From NCBI GenBank assembly GCA_027019175.1, contig JALUXB010000006.1, positions 1 to 63,856 of the forward strand: 63,856 bases of DNA. The letters run 5' to 3'. The position numbers and the translations under genes are program-made. The DNA is from Sulfurovum sp. GTDB taxonomy: Bacteria > Campylobacterota > Campylobacteria > Campylobacterales > Sulfurovaceae. The notes beneath the pieces are model-generated. The model searched no databases, was not told where the DNA came from, and saw only the letters and a list, made by a program, of their open reading frames with translations. Shown in pieces: positions 28,772-37,469 of the stretch; positions within the stretch are counted from its first letter, which is position 1, and the number at the start of each line of letters is the position of its first letter.

Positions 28772-29788
28772 GTGGAGAGCAACACAAAAGAACCAAACGC
28801 CTCTCTGTCTTCTGAAAGCCTTTGGCTTTCCCCAAAAGAGGGTTTTGCCTTGATGAACCGCTTAGGCAAAAAAGGCACTCCTTTTCTCTTCATCCTCTCT
28901 TACGACAAAACAAAACTCTTCGTTCAGACCCTTGATAATCTCGATCAAGATATTTTTTACAAACTCGAAACATGGCGTAACTATCCGGTCACAAAACGTC
29001 AAAAGCCCTACCGTTTCACTGCCCGCCCTATTGCTTTTTCAGAATACAAAAAAGCTTTCGATGCCATTATTGAAGAGATACGCTCGGGCAATACCTATCT
29101 GCTCAACCTTACTTTTGAAACCCCTGTCGAAACAGACCTTACGCTCAAAGAGACATTCTGTTATGCCAGAGCCAAATTCAAACTCTACTTCAAAAATACT
29201 TTTATCTGCTTTTCACCCGAACGCTTTGTTGAAATTGAAAAGGACACCATCACCACCTATCCGATGAAAGGGACGATAGACGCAAATCTGCTAAATGCCG
29301 AAGAGCGCATCCTTTCAGACCCGAAAGAGATGGCCGAGCACGTTATGATCGTCGATTTGATGCGTAACGATCTTGGTATTGTCGGCAACGAAGTGACTGT
29401 CGAGCAGTTTCGCTATATCGACCGTATCAAAGCGGGCAGCAGAGAGCTGCTGCAGGTAAGTTCCAAAATCAGCGCCAGACTGCCCCGAAACTGGACTGCG
29501 CAACTCGGTACCATCTTTGACAAACTTACCCCGGCAGGCTCCATTACCGGTACTCCCAAACGCAGTACGGTCTCCATCATAGAACGTGTTGAAAATTATG
29601 AACGTGGCTTCTATACAGGTGTGTTTGGTGTATTTGACGGCAAGGCTGTGAAGTCAGGGGTGATGATCCGATTCATCGAACGAAGAGATGGAAAACTCTA
29701 CTACAAAAGCGGTGGAGGCATCACCATCGATTCAAATGCCAAAAGCGAATATGAAGAACTCCTCAACAAGGTTTATTTGCCGTTTTAG
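28772..29788 (+). CDS. pabB: Aminodeoxychorismate synthase component I
   Basis: A 338-residue chorismate-utilising enzyme for p-aminobenzoate (folate). Visible are IRSGNTYLLNLTFETP, CFSPERFVEI, TYPMKGTI, MIVDLMRNDLG, GSITGTPK and RGFYTGVFGVFDG. The N-terminal domain is shorter than that of TrpE. It starts with GTG behind AAGGA. It converges on the next gene with a 5-bp gap. Confidence 0.9.
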   Translation: MESNTKEPNASLSSESLWLSPKEGFALMNRLGKKGTPFLFILSYDKTKLFVQTLDNLDQDIFYKLETWRNYPVTKRQKPYRFTARPIAFSEYKKAFDAIIEEIRSGNTYLLNLTFETPVETDLTLKETFCYARAKFKLYFKNTFICFSPERFVEIEKDTITTYPMKGTIDANLLNAEERILSDPKEMAEHVMIVDLMRNDLGIVGNEVTVEQFRYIDRIKAGSRELLQVSSKISARLPRNWTAQLGTIFDKLTPAGSITGTPKRSTVSIIERVENYERGFYTGVFGVFDGKAVKSGVMIRFIERRDGKLYYKSGGGITIDSNAKSEYEELLNKVYLPF

Positions 29789-29793
29789 AAGAC

Positions 29794-30240
29794 TCAGGCA
29801 AAGAACTCAGAAGGAAAACTGACCGCCTTTGGCGCAAATAGCTTCGCGTGTACGCTTTCTTCTCCCGGCAGACGCTGCAACTGATAGGGAACATAAATAA
29901 ACCTGCCCGCTATTTTTTTATGCTGCTGCGAACGCTCCTCAAGATGGACACGGATGGCACTTTCAATACCCTCTTCTCCAAGTTCGGCAGGTACCGTTGT
30001 ATCAGCCAGAAGCACAACAATATCTGCCGGCCGTGCCTCTACGCAAAGTTTGATCTCCTCATAGAGTGCTTTGTAGGCATCTTTGAGGTTTTCAATATCG
30101 TTTGTCAGCCGTTCTATCTCCCCGTCTTCATATCGTATCAGTGCAAAAGGTGTAAATTGCTGTTCTTTCTCCAGCATTTCCTGGGCTTCATAAATTCCCT
30201 TCTCAAGCATCATCATCGCACGGTCGTCATCATTCATCAT
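29794..30240 (-). CDS. Hypothetical protein
   Basis: A 148-residue acidic, mainly helical protein with no family I recognise. Adjacent ATG codons at 30240 and 30237 follow a strong AAGGAGGGGG site; the frame extends further upstream without support. The N-terminal half looks coiled coil (EIERLTNDIENLKDAYKAL), then an alpha/beta segment (DIVVLLADTTVP). It lies 10 bp after the lipoprotein gene. Confidence 0.7.
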   Translation of the reverse strand: MMNDDDRAMMMLEKGIYEAQEMLEKEQQFTPFALIRYEDGEIERLTNDIENLKDAYKALYEEIKLCVEARPADIVVLLADTTVPAELGEEGIESAIRVHLEERSQQHKKIAGRFIYVPYQLQRLPGEESVHAKLFAPKAVSFPSEFFA

Positions 30241-30250
30241 TCCCCCTCCT

Positions 30251-30784
30251 TTATGGTTTTCTGTATTCCCTTTCAGGTCTGTGCCGCCATCGGTACGCTT
30301 TGTCCTCTGCAATTTTTGCCGTATATACACTCCCTGTACATCGCCACGGATCAACGACAATACCGTCAAGTACCGGTTCACCCGGCGCACTTACCGCCAG
30401 TGCATTGTGCTCCCGCCAATACTCCCCGATATGGGCACCCATCAGATGAAACGCAAAGTGCGGGTAGCGGTGCTGTGCTGCAAGATGACGGTAAAGACCG
30501 TCACTGTAGTGGTAGCAGAGCCCTTTTTGCTTCACGCCCACATTGACAAGAAAATTATGCCAGTAGGGGTTGCCTTCACGACCAAATGCCTTTTCAAGTC
30601 CGGCCGATGTCTGTATGAGCTCTTCCGCCAGTCTTTTCGCTTCCTCTTTCGGAGCTTCTTTATTCACTGCCAAAAGCAGCTGCGTCAAGTGTGTGACATT
30701 TGTCTTCTCCTTCGGTTTGGGTGCGGATGCACACCCCGACAACAGGAGTAATGCAACGACTGTACTATAGAGCAATCGTTGCAT
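30251..30784 (-). CDS. Hypothetical lipoprotein
   Basis: A 177-residue protein with a lipobox signal (LLLLSGCAS, lipidated Cys17). Its body contains EEAKRLAEELIQTSAGLEKAF, NVGVKQKGLCYHYSDGLYRHL and a WREHNALAV...VLDGIVVDPWR segment. The pattern Cys-His-Trp-Asp resembles papain-like or transglutaminase-like folds, but this is only an impression. It overlaps the rhomboid gene by 20 bp. Confidence 0.7.
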   Translation of the reverse strand: MQRLLYSTVVALLLLSGCASAPKPKEKTNVTHLTQLLLAVNKEAPKEEAKRLAEELIQTSAGLEKAFGREGNPYWHNFLVNVGVKQKGLCYHYSDGLYRHLAAQHRYPHFAFHLMGAHIGEYWREHNALAVSAPGEPVLDGIVVDPWRCTGSVYTAKIAEDKAYRWRHRPEREYRKP

Positions 30785-31445
30785 AGTAGGAAGGCAATGC
30801 GTAGATCATCATCACGGTAACAAGCCCCATAAGCAGTATGTAGCCCCAAAGATGCTGCGGCTTCCGGGAGAGTAGGATACCGCCCGGCAAACCAACTGCC
30901 AATCCTGCAATATGCGCACTCATATCGATAGATGCAACACTCATACCAAGCAGAAAATTCAACCCGAGTATAACGGCAAAATCTTTCATGAACATACGGC
31001 TGTGTTCGGCAAGGACTTTGCGGTGGACAATGAAAAACCCCGCAAGCGCGCCAAAGATACCGAAGATCGCCCCGGAGGCACCTACCCCCACACTGAGCGG
31101 ATGCATGGCCGAAGAGACAATCCCTCCGATAATGCCGGAAAAGAGGTAAATAGCCAGATAGGCTGTCTTGCTGAAGTAAAGCTCAACACCTCTGCCTACG
31201 ATGTAGAGTGAAACCATATTCATCAGAAGATGCGTCATACCGCCATGGAGGAACATCGCACTCAATAGCCGCCACCACTCTCCGTGAAGTACCGTCAGCG
31301 GGCCGTAGAGCGCACCGACGGCAACCAGGGTACGAAGATCGATCTCAATAAAACTGCCGCTGACAACCGCACTCAGCAGATACACTGCCGTACACAGCCC
31401 AATAAGCCCATAGGTAAGCGGGAAACGGCGGAACTCCTGCATCAA
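30765..31445 (-). CDS. Rhomboid-family intramembrane serine protease
   Basis: A 226-residue membrane protein with about six helices. Visible are the HGGMTHLLMNM segment (family HxxxHxxxN), the nucleophile in GVGASGAIFGIFG (~120), and the catalytic His in SAHIAGLAVG (~185). It cleaves transmembrane substrates; the target is unknown. It lies between the lipoprotein gene and a 126-residue hypothetical gene. Confidence 0.9.
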   Translation of the reverse strand: MMQEFRRFPLTYGLIGLCTAVYLLSAVVSGSFIEIDLRTLVAVGALYGPLTVLHGEWWRLLSAMFLHGGMTHLLMNMVSLYIVGRGVELYFSKTAYLAIYLFSGIIGGIVSSAMHPLSVGVGASGAIFGIFGALAGFFIVHRKVLAEHSRMFMKDFAVILGLNFLLGMSVASIDMSAHIAGLAVGLPGGILLSRKPQHLWGYILLMGLVTVMMIYALPSYYATIAL

Positions 31446-31447
31446 AC

Positions 31448-31828
31448 TTAGCAGATCGCCCCTGCAAAAATGACACCGTCGATGCCCCCGCGTGCGATCT
31501 TGGCAATCTCTTTTTCACTATGAATAAGTACCAGTACTTTGGTGTCGAACAGATAATTTTCTGCAATCGGCTGAATAACCAGCGCCGTATCTTCATCACA
31601 GATCATATATAGCGCACCCAGTGCATTGGCATAAATGGCATCATCGAGAGAATTGACCACTACCGCATAGGCAATTTCATTATTGCGGCAGTGCTGTGCA
31701 AGTACATGGGAATCGACAAGCGGTTCAAGCAGCATAATCTGGTCAGGTCTGCTCTTTTCAATATCTTCTTTGGAATACACCCTGCAAAATTCAGGGCTTT
31801 CTATCCATGGATGTCCTATCAGTATCAT
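31448..31828 (-). CDS. Hypothetical protein
   Basis: A 126-residue alpha/beta protein (MILIGHPWIESPEF, VVNSLDDAIYANALGALYMICD, KVLVLIHSEKEI, GIDGVIFAG). It has a strong AGAAGGAG site and ends 2 bp before the rhomboid gene. The repeated small strand/helix units suggest a TIM-barrel-like or PLP-binding-like partial fold. I know no function. Confidence 0.7.
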   Translation of the reverse strand: MILIGHPWIESPEFCRVYSKEDIEKSRPDQIMLLEPLVDSHVLAQHCRNNEIAYAVVVNSLDDAIYANALGALYMICDEDTALVIQPIAENYLFDTKVLVLIHSEKEIAKIARGGIDGVIFAGAIC

Positions 31829-31840
31829 TCTGCTCTCCTT

Positions 31841-32059
31841 CTATACACATTCATCACAATAGTATTTGCCGTTGATCAGTGTCGCCTCTTTGATGCTGAC
31901 ATAAGTACCGCATTTGCTGCACTCTACCAGCGTATCGCCATCGGGCTCTTTTGTTTTGTTTGGTTTACTGCTTTTTTTGGGAACAGTCGGCAGTTTCCCA
32001 CCCATCAGTTTGTAGATAAATATGCCGATGGCGGCAAAGACGATCAGCTTTAAGATCAT
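31841..32059 (-). CDS. PP0621-family small zinc-ribbon membrane protein
   Basis: A 72-residue protein with one N-terminal membrane helix ([15 protein letters not shown]), a charged linker and a C-terminal CSKCGTYV...YYCDEC zinc ribbon. The start overlaps the rsmG stop by 4 bp. Function unknown. Confidence 0.8.
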   Translation of the reverse strand: MILKLIVFAAIGIFIYKLMGGKLPTVPKKSSKPNKTKEPDGDTLVECSKCGTYVSIKEATLINGKYYCDECV

Positions 32060-32649
32060 GTACGACCCTTGATGTAAAGATAGTTTCGTTGGTGTTTTTG
32101 TACTATATCATAATCTAACTGATGTTGCACATCCCCGATCTCGTCGAATACCCGCGACCCTTTATAAAAGAGATACCGCGTGTGTGCATCGCTTACTTTT
32201 TGTGTCAGCTTCAGCAGCAGTGCCGTGTTGGTTACCGCCCGTGACGAGATAAGACCGAACGGTGCATGCGCTATCTGTTCAACCCGCTTCGCTTCTACTT
32301 TGACATTGGGGATCCCTACATCGATACAGGCATACTTCAAAAACGCCACCCGTTTCTTCAGCGGCTCGGCAAGCACGACTTCACTTTCGGACAGTGCCAT
32401 GGCCAGCACCAGTCCCGGAAACCCCGCACCTGTACCCACATCAAGCAGTGTTTCTGGCTTTGCTATAAATGTTAACGGATAGAGTGAATCGACAATATTG
32501 GCATAGATCGCTTCTATGCTCTTTGCGCCCGTAAGGTTGTGTACCCCGTTCCACTCATGCAGCAGGGCAGCAAACCGCTCCAGCTTTTCCGTTACGCCAT
32601 CGGAAATGTCAATACCTTCCGATTCCAAATAGGGCTTCAACCGTGACAT
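32056..32649 (-). CDS. rsmG: 16S rRNA (guanine-527-N7) methyltransferase
   Basis: A 197-residue GidB/RsmG enzyme. Visible are [13 protein letters not shown] near the N-terminus and the SAM site [16 protein letters not shown] (~70), then SSRAVTN. The gene shares a base with the end of the PqqD-like gene. Confidence 0.93.
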   Translation of the reverse strand: MSRLKPYLESEGIDISDGVTEKLERFAALLHEWNGVHNLTGAKSIEAIYANIVDSLYPLTFIAKPETLLDVGTGAGFPGLVLAMALSESEVVLAEPLKKRVAFLKYACIDVGIPNVKVEAKRVEQIAHAPFGLISSRAVTNTALLLKLTQKVSDAHTRYLFYKGSRVFDEIGDVQHQLDYDIVQKHQRNYLYIKGRT

Positions 32650-32936
32650 TACCCTGCCTCATTCAGTACTTCTACCAATCCGCTCTTGGCAAGTTTGTCC
32701 ACAAAGGTCAGCAGATCCCGCTTGAGTACCTCTTCTTCCACATCATACACGTCAAGCAGCACTTCCAGTACACGCTCAAGCATACCGTCTTCGGCTTCAA
32801 TCGCCTGCCAGATGGAACTTCCCACTTCATCGAGCCCGAAATAGTTTTCCGAATTCATGTCAAGCAGGACCATCTCACCGTCTACTTCCTGGGCAAATAC
32901 ACTGTCGGCAAATTTCACTTGTTGTGTCAGTTTCAT
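32649..32936 (-). CDS. PqqD-family protein (RiPP recognition-element fold)
   Basis: A 95-residue winged-helix protein of the PqqD type: a beta hairpin ([25 protein letters not shown], given here only as a span of residues 13-37), then GSSIWQAI and helices ([23 protein letters not shown]). PqqD proteins bind the leader of precursor peptides for modifying enzymes. It lies between rsmG and the DsbC-like gene, about 4.5 kb from a Tat-signal peptide and an HprK-like gene. Confidence 0.8.
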   Translation of the reverse strand: MKLTQQVKFADSVFAQEVDGEMVLLDMNSENYFGLDEVGSSIWQAIEAEDGMLERVLEVLLDVYDVEEEVLKRDLLTFVDKLAKSGLVEVLNEAG

Positions 32937-33688
32937 TACTCTTTCTCATCCTTCAAGAGCTGATTTTGTGAAACAGGCTTGAAGTTGGCGTCATAGATGG
33001 CCGGTGTCCCCCGTAAATTGAGTTCTGCTGCCGCTTTTCTTGACGCTTTCATCTGCTTGCCTGTTTCAGATGAATAGACAAAAGGTTTGTTTGCATCTTT
33101 CATGAGTGAGCGGTATTGGGTTGACCCGTGCAGCATGATCTTGTCATACCGCGCTTTTCTCTCGGCATCATTGCGTCCCTGCATGATCCACTCAACCATC
33201 GCGGGTGAATTTTTGTGAAAAGAGAGCGGGAAAAGGACAACATGCACCGTATAATCATCCAGTTTTCCTGCTGACGTTTTTGCAAACCTGCCACAATAGG
33301 GACACTCCGGGTCGGTAAAAAGATAGATCTCTTTGGGGCCATGACCATAACTGAACGCCACCCCCTTCTTTATCAGCTTTGCATCGGTTGGGAAAACCAT
33401 CTCATTCCCGTTTTTGTCATACCCCGAACCGATATAGAGCGCGCCGCTCTTTTTCATTAAAAATGCAATAAGCTTCTGCACTCCGCCATGTCCGTCGTTT
33501 GCCTCCAAACGCAATATATAACTGTCGGGCTTTTCAATGGCTCCGGTAATGGTGAGTACCGGATTTTGTAAAACTTTGTTGTATTGTTTAAGTTTCTGAA
33601 GCGTTGTTTTGTCTGTAATTGGTTCTGCGGCATGAAGGGAGACAACCATGGCATACACAGCAATCATCAGTATTGAAAGGGATTTCAT
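32936..33688 (-). CDS. DsbC/DsbG-like periplasmic thiol-disulfide oxidoreductase
   Basis: A 250-residue protein with a signal peptide (ILMIAVYAMVVSLHA). After an N-terminal ~110-residue region with GDG-like strands comes a thioredoxin fold with FTDPECPYCGRF (CPYC, ~132) and the cis-Pro loop RGTPAIYD (~230). The family isomerises or reduces disulfides in the periplasm. It overlaps the PqqD-like gene by one base. Confidence 0.85.
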   Translation of the reverse strand: MKSLSILMIAVYAMVVSLHAAEPITDKTTLQKLKQYNKVLQNPVLTITGAIEKPDSYILRLEANDGHGGVQKLIAFLMKKSGALYIGSGYDKNGNEMVFPTDAKLIKKGVAFSYGHGPKEIYLFTDPECPYCGRFAKTSAGKLDDYTVHVVLFPLSFHKNSPAMVEWIMQGRNDAERKARYDKIMLHGSTQYRSLMKDANKPFVYSSETGKQMKASRKAAAELNLRGTPAIYDANFKPVSQNQLLKDEKE

Positions 33689-33829
33689 TGCATATTTTCC
33701 TTGCGTTCTATGTTGAAGGAGTATACCATAAGTCAGATTTAGCGGTGAAATGTTAGAGAGTGTTCAGAAGTATCCTATTCTCTGGCAGAAGCTATTTCAT
33801 TCATCTGCACAAAGATCGAGCCGAAGCGA

Positions 33830-34633
33830 TCACTCCGGCGGCAGTCCAAAACCGTTTTGGCTTTTGAGAGGTTGTTCAACAAAATCCGCCTGCAAGGCTG
33901 TTTTGCTTTCTGCGGCCTGCAGCTTGAGCGGCAGTTCCATATCTTGATCACTGACCGGACCGATCACCCATCTGAAAGAGCGGGCCGTTTTTCCATCCAT
34001 CGTCAAATCGGCATTGGCCAGCTCATCATAGGTGTAGACTTTCTGATTGTCGAGGTCAACCAAATGCAATGCATTTTTCAAACTTTCATCAGAGGAAGGA
34101 CGTTCAACAAACGGTTCCCCTGCTTTTTTATACACATCAAACACACCGTCAATATTTAAGGTCAATGCAGCATCGCTCAACGGGCTGACAACCTGAAATG
34201 TCCATACACGCGGGTCGCTCTCTCCATACCGGTGATAATCTGAAAAGTAGGTTGTATTTTCTGCTTCCCAATCTGGCGTAAACAGTACATAAAGTTTGAC
34301 ATCACGATTGATGCTTCCCATAGACGGGATGTCATGCCTGTCTTTTCCGCCTTCACTGTCTGCAAGTTCACCAAAAACACCGGCTGTTTTATGTTCATAC
34401 ACTTTCCCGTCAGAAGTGGTTACTTTCACAGTTGTACGCATGTACCACCCCTCTTTGGTAAGTGTTGTCTGACTTTCCGCCCCGCTTCCTCCCGTTGAGG
34501 ATCCTGTCGATGCGGTACTTCCGTTGCTACCCGCAGTAGCGTTGCCGCCGCTGTTTTCCACACCTGACTGACAACCCGACAGTACACCGGTTACTATGAC
34601 ACTCAACAGTATATTCATATATCTATTCATCAT
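33830..34633 (-). CDS. Hypothetical lipoprotein ending in GFGLPPE
   Basis: A 267-residue protein with a lipobox (VLSGCQS, Cys21), then a Ser/Gly/Thr-rich flexible spacer and a beta-rich domain (WYMRTTVKVTTSDGKVYEHKT start, LTLNIDGVFDVYKKAG). It ends NGFGLPPE, close to the GFGNPPSD of the small Tat peptide gene 2.4 kb upstream. It lies 8 bp after the thrombospondin-repeat gene. Function unknown. Confidence 0.75.
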   Translation of the reverse strand: MMNRYMNILLSVIVTGVLSGCQSGVENSGGNATAGSNGSTASTGSSTGGSGAESQTTLTKEGWYMRTTVKVTTSDGKVYEHKTAGVFGELADSEGGKDRHDIPSMGSINRDVKLYVLFTPDWEAENTTYFSDYHRYGESDPRVWTFQVVSPLSDAALTLNIDGVFDVYKKAGEPFVERPSSDESLKNALHLVDLDNQKVYTYDELANADLTMDGKTARSFRWVIGPVSDQDMELPLKLQAAESKTALQADFVEQPLKSQNGFGLPPE

Positions 34634-34641
34634 CTCTCTCC

Positions 34642-37056
34642 TTAGAGTTTATTACTCGGGTTGAGCGGGAAAGCAAAAGCATTGGAGGCCTGATCACTGG
34701 TCGATCCCAACAGTTTGATAAAGAAGCCTTCCATCGGACGGATGGATCCTGTATCGAATCCTGGCGTTGCAGGATCGAGGGCAATGTAACCTCCCCCACT
34801 ACTCACACTGTCACCGGAGGTATCTGCACTGTCATGGGTATAGACAATACTCTTGATATAACTGTCATTGTTACTGTCTCCCATAGGATAATAACTTCCC
34901 GCACTCGATCCGTGAGAGAAATAAAGATCTCTTAGGTTGAAAGCATAAGGGAAGACATTGCCCGCCATATATTTTTTATCATTGCCTGACTGGCTGACAT
35001 AGTTGCTGGGTATGGTTGTCTGATGCACTTCTGTGAAATCAGGATCGTTGATACCGATGGTCGAATCGTTGGCATTTTTGGTTGATGTCGGTAAAAGGCC
35101 GTTCAGTGTTTTCGGAATAGTTACCGTATGGTCCGCATTCGTAATGATCCAGTAACTTTTTCCCTGTTCAAGGGTATCATTGCCCGCAAGCATTGTCTTG
35201 TTGGTATTTTTATGCGATGGATTGACTTCGTAGCTGTCATCTCCGGTCTGTTTGTACATGACCCAGTCCGCAGAATCGCCGTACGTACCCAAGTCTGTAC
35301 CAAAGAGCGATACAATATCATTCGATCCCGTATCGCACGGCACACTGATCAGCTTCCACTGGTTGGCTGTCAGTGTAGTCAGTGCTTTCCCGCAGAGGAA
35401 TTCACGGTAACCGACCTCATCGGTATTGCCTGTTTCATTGAAGAGGTCTGAACTTGGCGTGTCTACGTTACCGTTGACATCGGTATAGTCTGTTCCCCCG
35501 CCTGCCCATGATACCAGCCCGTTGGCTTCTACGCTGGTAACTGGACAGCCATTGGACGGAGCATTGTTATTTCCCTCTTCACAGTCGGTGTAACCGTCAT
35601 TGTCGCTGTCACTGTCGAGTGTGTCTGGCTGACCGTCTCCGTCAGTATCAGCAGGCACAATAGCCGTACCGCCGTCATCAGGGTCATAAGCATCATCCAA
35701 GCCGTCTCCGTCTGTATCGGTTCCAGTTGGTGCCGTATACCCGGCTGTAGCTTGAGCTTCAACATTGTCGGGAATACCGTCGTTGTCACTGTCGAGGTCA
35801 ATATCATCGTTAATACCGTCTCCATCGGTATCAGCAGCTGTTGAAAAATTACCTTCAAAAACAACTTCAAGCGCATCACTTCCATCTGAACCCAACCAGG
35901 CGACATCAAATGTCAACTGTGTAAACGGTGTTGTACTTTCAAACGCCACACTCCCCGCAGCGGCACTGTCTGAATTACTGGTCGACTCAGGATCCGTAAG
36001 GTTTGTTGTTGTATCTCTGTAGATTTTTTTACTGCTACTATCGGCAATGAACTGATCATTTCCTGCAAGTCTTGTAAGGGTTACGTCACTGTTACTCAAC
36101 GTTAATTCTATGGAGTTGGCATTGTACCCGTCTGATCCGCCTATACGGTCAAAATGTGCGACGACATGTGTTTGGGGTTGGGAAAAGGTTACGGTTAAAG
36201 TCCGGGTATCACCAACGGTAGCATTCTCAAATGTAAAATAAAGCGCATTGGCTCCATTGACAATATCAGGATTGGACCATAGATCCGGGCCGCCATTGGA
36301 GTTAATCGGATCATTGGGCTTATAGGTCCAGTTGGTTGAACCGTTCCCTGCAGCAGAATCGAAATTAATATTTGTTGTTCCAATATTGCCTGTTGCCAAA
36401 GCATTGCCCTGATCAGTCCACAGCCCGCTTAAACCCAAATTGGGAATAGTCCACTCCACTGTGTCCGGAATACCGTCATTATCATCATCTATATCAATAT
36501 TGTCTGCAATACCGTCACCATCTGTATCAGGCACAAGATCAAAATTGACATACCCGATGGATGCATTGGCTGTCGTTGTCCATCCGCTGCTGTCTGATGC
36601 AAAGCCTATGTATGAGGCACTACTGATGCATGCTGCGGGGAAATTCCCCTGTAGTGTACCATTCCCACTGTTAGCCGTAAGAGACTGCAGTTGCACCCAT
36701 TGACTATTGCCACTGTCGTAACATCCTACATACAGCGCTTCAGACTCCAGTCCGTCCGTTTTAATCTCCATCGAATACGCTACACCGCTTGCACTGCTCG
36801 CATCAAATCCCCTGTAAATGTATTCACTGTCCAAGTCCTGAAAATTCAAATACCCGTTTGCGACCCAAATTCGTCCTGTCGTAGGATCCTGATCTTCACT
36901 GTCGTACCAGTCATTGCCAAAATTAACAGTTCCATCATTGTTGGAATAAGACACGGTATTGAAATCATCCCGTACATTCGGGTATGCAGCAGCAAACAGA
37001 GAAGTTGAAGCGAATACAACGCTTGAAATTATTATTTTTATACTATTTATTTCCAT
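34642..37056 (-). CDS. Large secreted protein with thrombospondin type 3 repeats
   Basis: An 804-residue protein with a signal peptide (IIISSVVFASTSLFAAA). An N-terminal beta-sandwich region is interrupted by Asp-rich calcium-binding repeats, DTDGDGIADN plus DDDNDGIPD near residue 178, and a run of such repeats near residues 410-505 (DTDGDGINDDIDLDSDNDG, TDGDGLDDAYDPDDGG, DTDGDGQPD). The C-terminal ~270 residues (CGKALTTLTANQWKLISVPCD, GKSYWIITNADHTV) resemble a surface-display or sandwich domain. It is probably calcium-stabilised and outside the cell. It lies 15 bp after the Tat-peptide gene, behind the riboswitch. Confidence 0.85.
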   Translation of the reverse strand: MEINSIKIIISSVVFASTSLFAAAYPNVRDDFNTVSYSNNDGTVNFGNDWYDSEDQDPTTGRIWVANGYLNFQDLDSEYIYRGFDASSASGVAYSMEIKTDGLESEALYVGCYDSGNSQWVQLQSLTANSGNGTLQGNFPAACISSASYIGFASDSSGWTTTANASIGYVNFDLVPDTDGDGIADNIDIDDDNDGIPDTVEWTIPNLGLSGLWTDQGNALATGNIGTTNINFDSAAGNGSTNWTYKPNDPINSNGGPDLWSNPDIVNGANALYFTFENATVGDTRTLTVTFSQPQTHVVAHFDRIGGSDGYNANSIELTLSNSDVTLTRLAGNDQFIADSSSKKIYRDTTTNLTDPESTSNSDSAAAGSVAFESTTPFTQLTFDVAWLGSDGSDALEVVFEGNFSTAADTDGDGINDDIDLDSDNDGIPDNVEAQATAGYTAPTGTDTDGDGLDDAYDPDDGGTAIVPADTDGDGQPDTLDSDSDNDGYTDCEEGNNNAPSNGCPVTSVEANGLVSWAGGGTDYTDVNGNVDTPSSDLFNETGNTDEVGYREFLCGKALTTLTANQWKLISVPCDTGSNDIVSLFGTDLGTYGDSADWVMYKQTGDDSYEVNPSHKNTNKTMLAGNDTLEQGKSYWIITNADHTVTIPKTLNGLLPTSTKNANDSTIGINDPDFTEVHQTTIPSNYVSQSGNDKKYMAGNVFPYAFNLRDLYFSHGSSAGSYYPMGDSNNDSYIKSIVYTHDSADTSGDSVSSGGGYIALDPATPGFDTGSIRPMEGFFIKLLGSTSDQASNAFAFPLNPSNKL

Positions 37057-37071
37057 TGTTTCCCTTCCTTC

Positions 37072-37245
37072 TTACCACGCATTGGCATTCGGGTCACTTG
37101 GCGGATTGCCAAACCCTGCTTTTACTTCTGTCGGTTTCGTCAATGCACCCAGTGCCAGCAGCGTCGGTGCTGCATAGGCTGTCTTTTTCAGAAAATTACG
37201 GCGCGACTTTGCCTGCTGGGTGTTATGTATCTCTTTTTTATGCAT
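37072..37245 (-). CDS. 57-residue twin-arginine-signal peptide
   Basis: The ORF begins MHKKEIHN and carries a Tat signal SRRNFLKKTAYAAPTLLALG, then AxA-like VKA, leaving a predicted 14-residue product GFGNPPSDPNANAW. Tat substrates are normally folded proteins, so so short a mature part is unusual. The region is a plain small gene: a G7 ribosome binding site 8 nt before ATG, and a stop 15 bp before the thrombospondin gene. It may be a RiPP-like precursor or a secreted signal peptide. No homologue function is known to me. Confidence 0.8.
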   Translation of the reverse strand: MHKKEIHNTQQAKSRRNFLKKTAYAAPTLLALGALTKPTEVKAGFGNPPSDPNANAW

Positions 37246-37253
37246 GAAGAGAG

Positions 37254-37267
37254 CCCCCCCTTTTTTT
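37254..37267 (-). repeat. A7G7 homopolymer tract at the ribosome binding site
   Basis: On the minus strand seven A are followed by seven G, ending 8 nt before the peptide ATG. The G-run serves as the Shine-Dalgarno. Slippage could tune translation, but the tract is short. Confidence 0.6.
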
Positions 37268-37281
37268 AATATTCAAATTAA

Positions 37282-37356
37282 GGCAGCCTGGCGATCTTTA
37301 AAAGGGAAAAGACCCATAGCTTTCCGACCCTGCTTCACAACAGGTGTGGCATTTGC
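37282..37356 (-). promoter_or_regulatory. GEMM-type (cyclic di-GMP-I-like) riboswitch
   Basis: The minus strand reads GCAAA, a hairpin CCTGTT-GTGA-AGCAGG with a GNRA tetraloop, then GTCGGAAAGCTATGGGTCT, a second stem (GTCTTT / AAAGAT) and AGATCGCCAGGCTGCC. These match, in order, the GEMM-I blocks GCAAA, GNRA-capped helix, GACGCAAAGCCACGGGTCT and AGATAGCCGGGTTGCC. A 7-nt insertion (TGCCACA) after GCAAA and a G for C in the core are deviations. A TATAGT -10 candidate is at 37375-37380. It lies about 37 nt before the Tat peptide ATG. Confidence 0.65.
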
Positions 37357-37469
37357 ATAATTGTTCAGTGTATTACTATAGCATAGAATAATCTCGTAAT
37401 TATAACATTTTTCAACCAAAACCTCAAAAGAGAAAACTGGCAGGCTGTTTTCTATCTACAGGGTTCCAT

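Noticed and set aside
33689-33829. A small gene or terminator between the DsbC-like and lipoprotein genes
   Set aside because: The 140 bp show no ORF with ribosome binding site, no clear hairpin with T-run and no promoter core.
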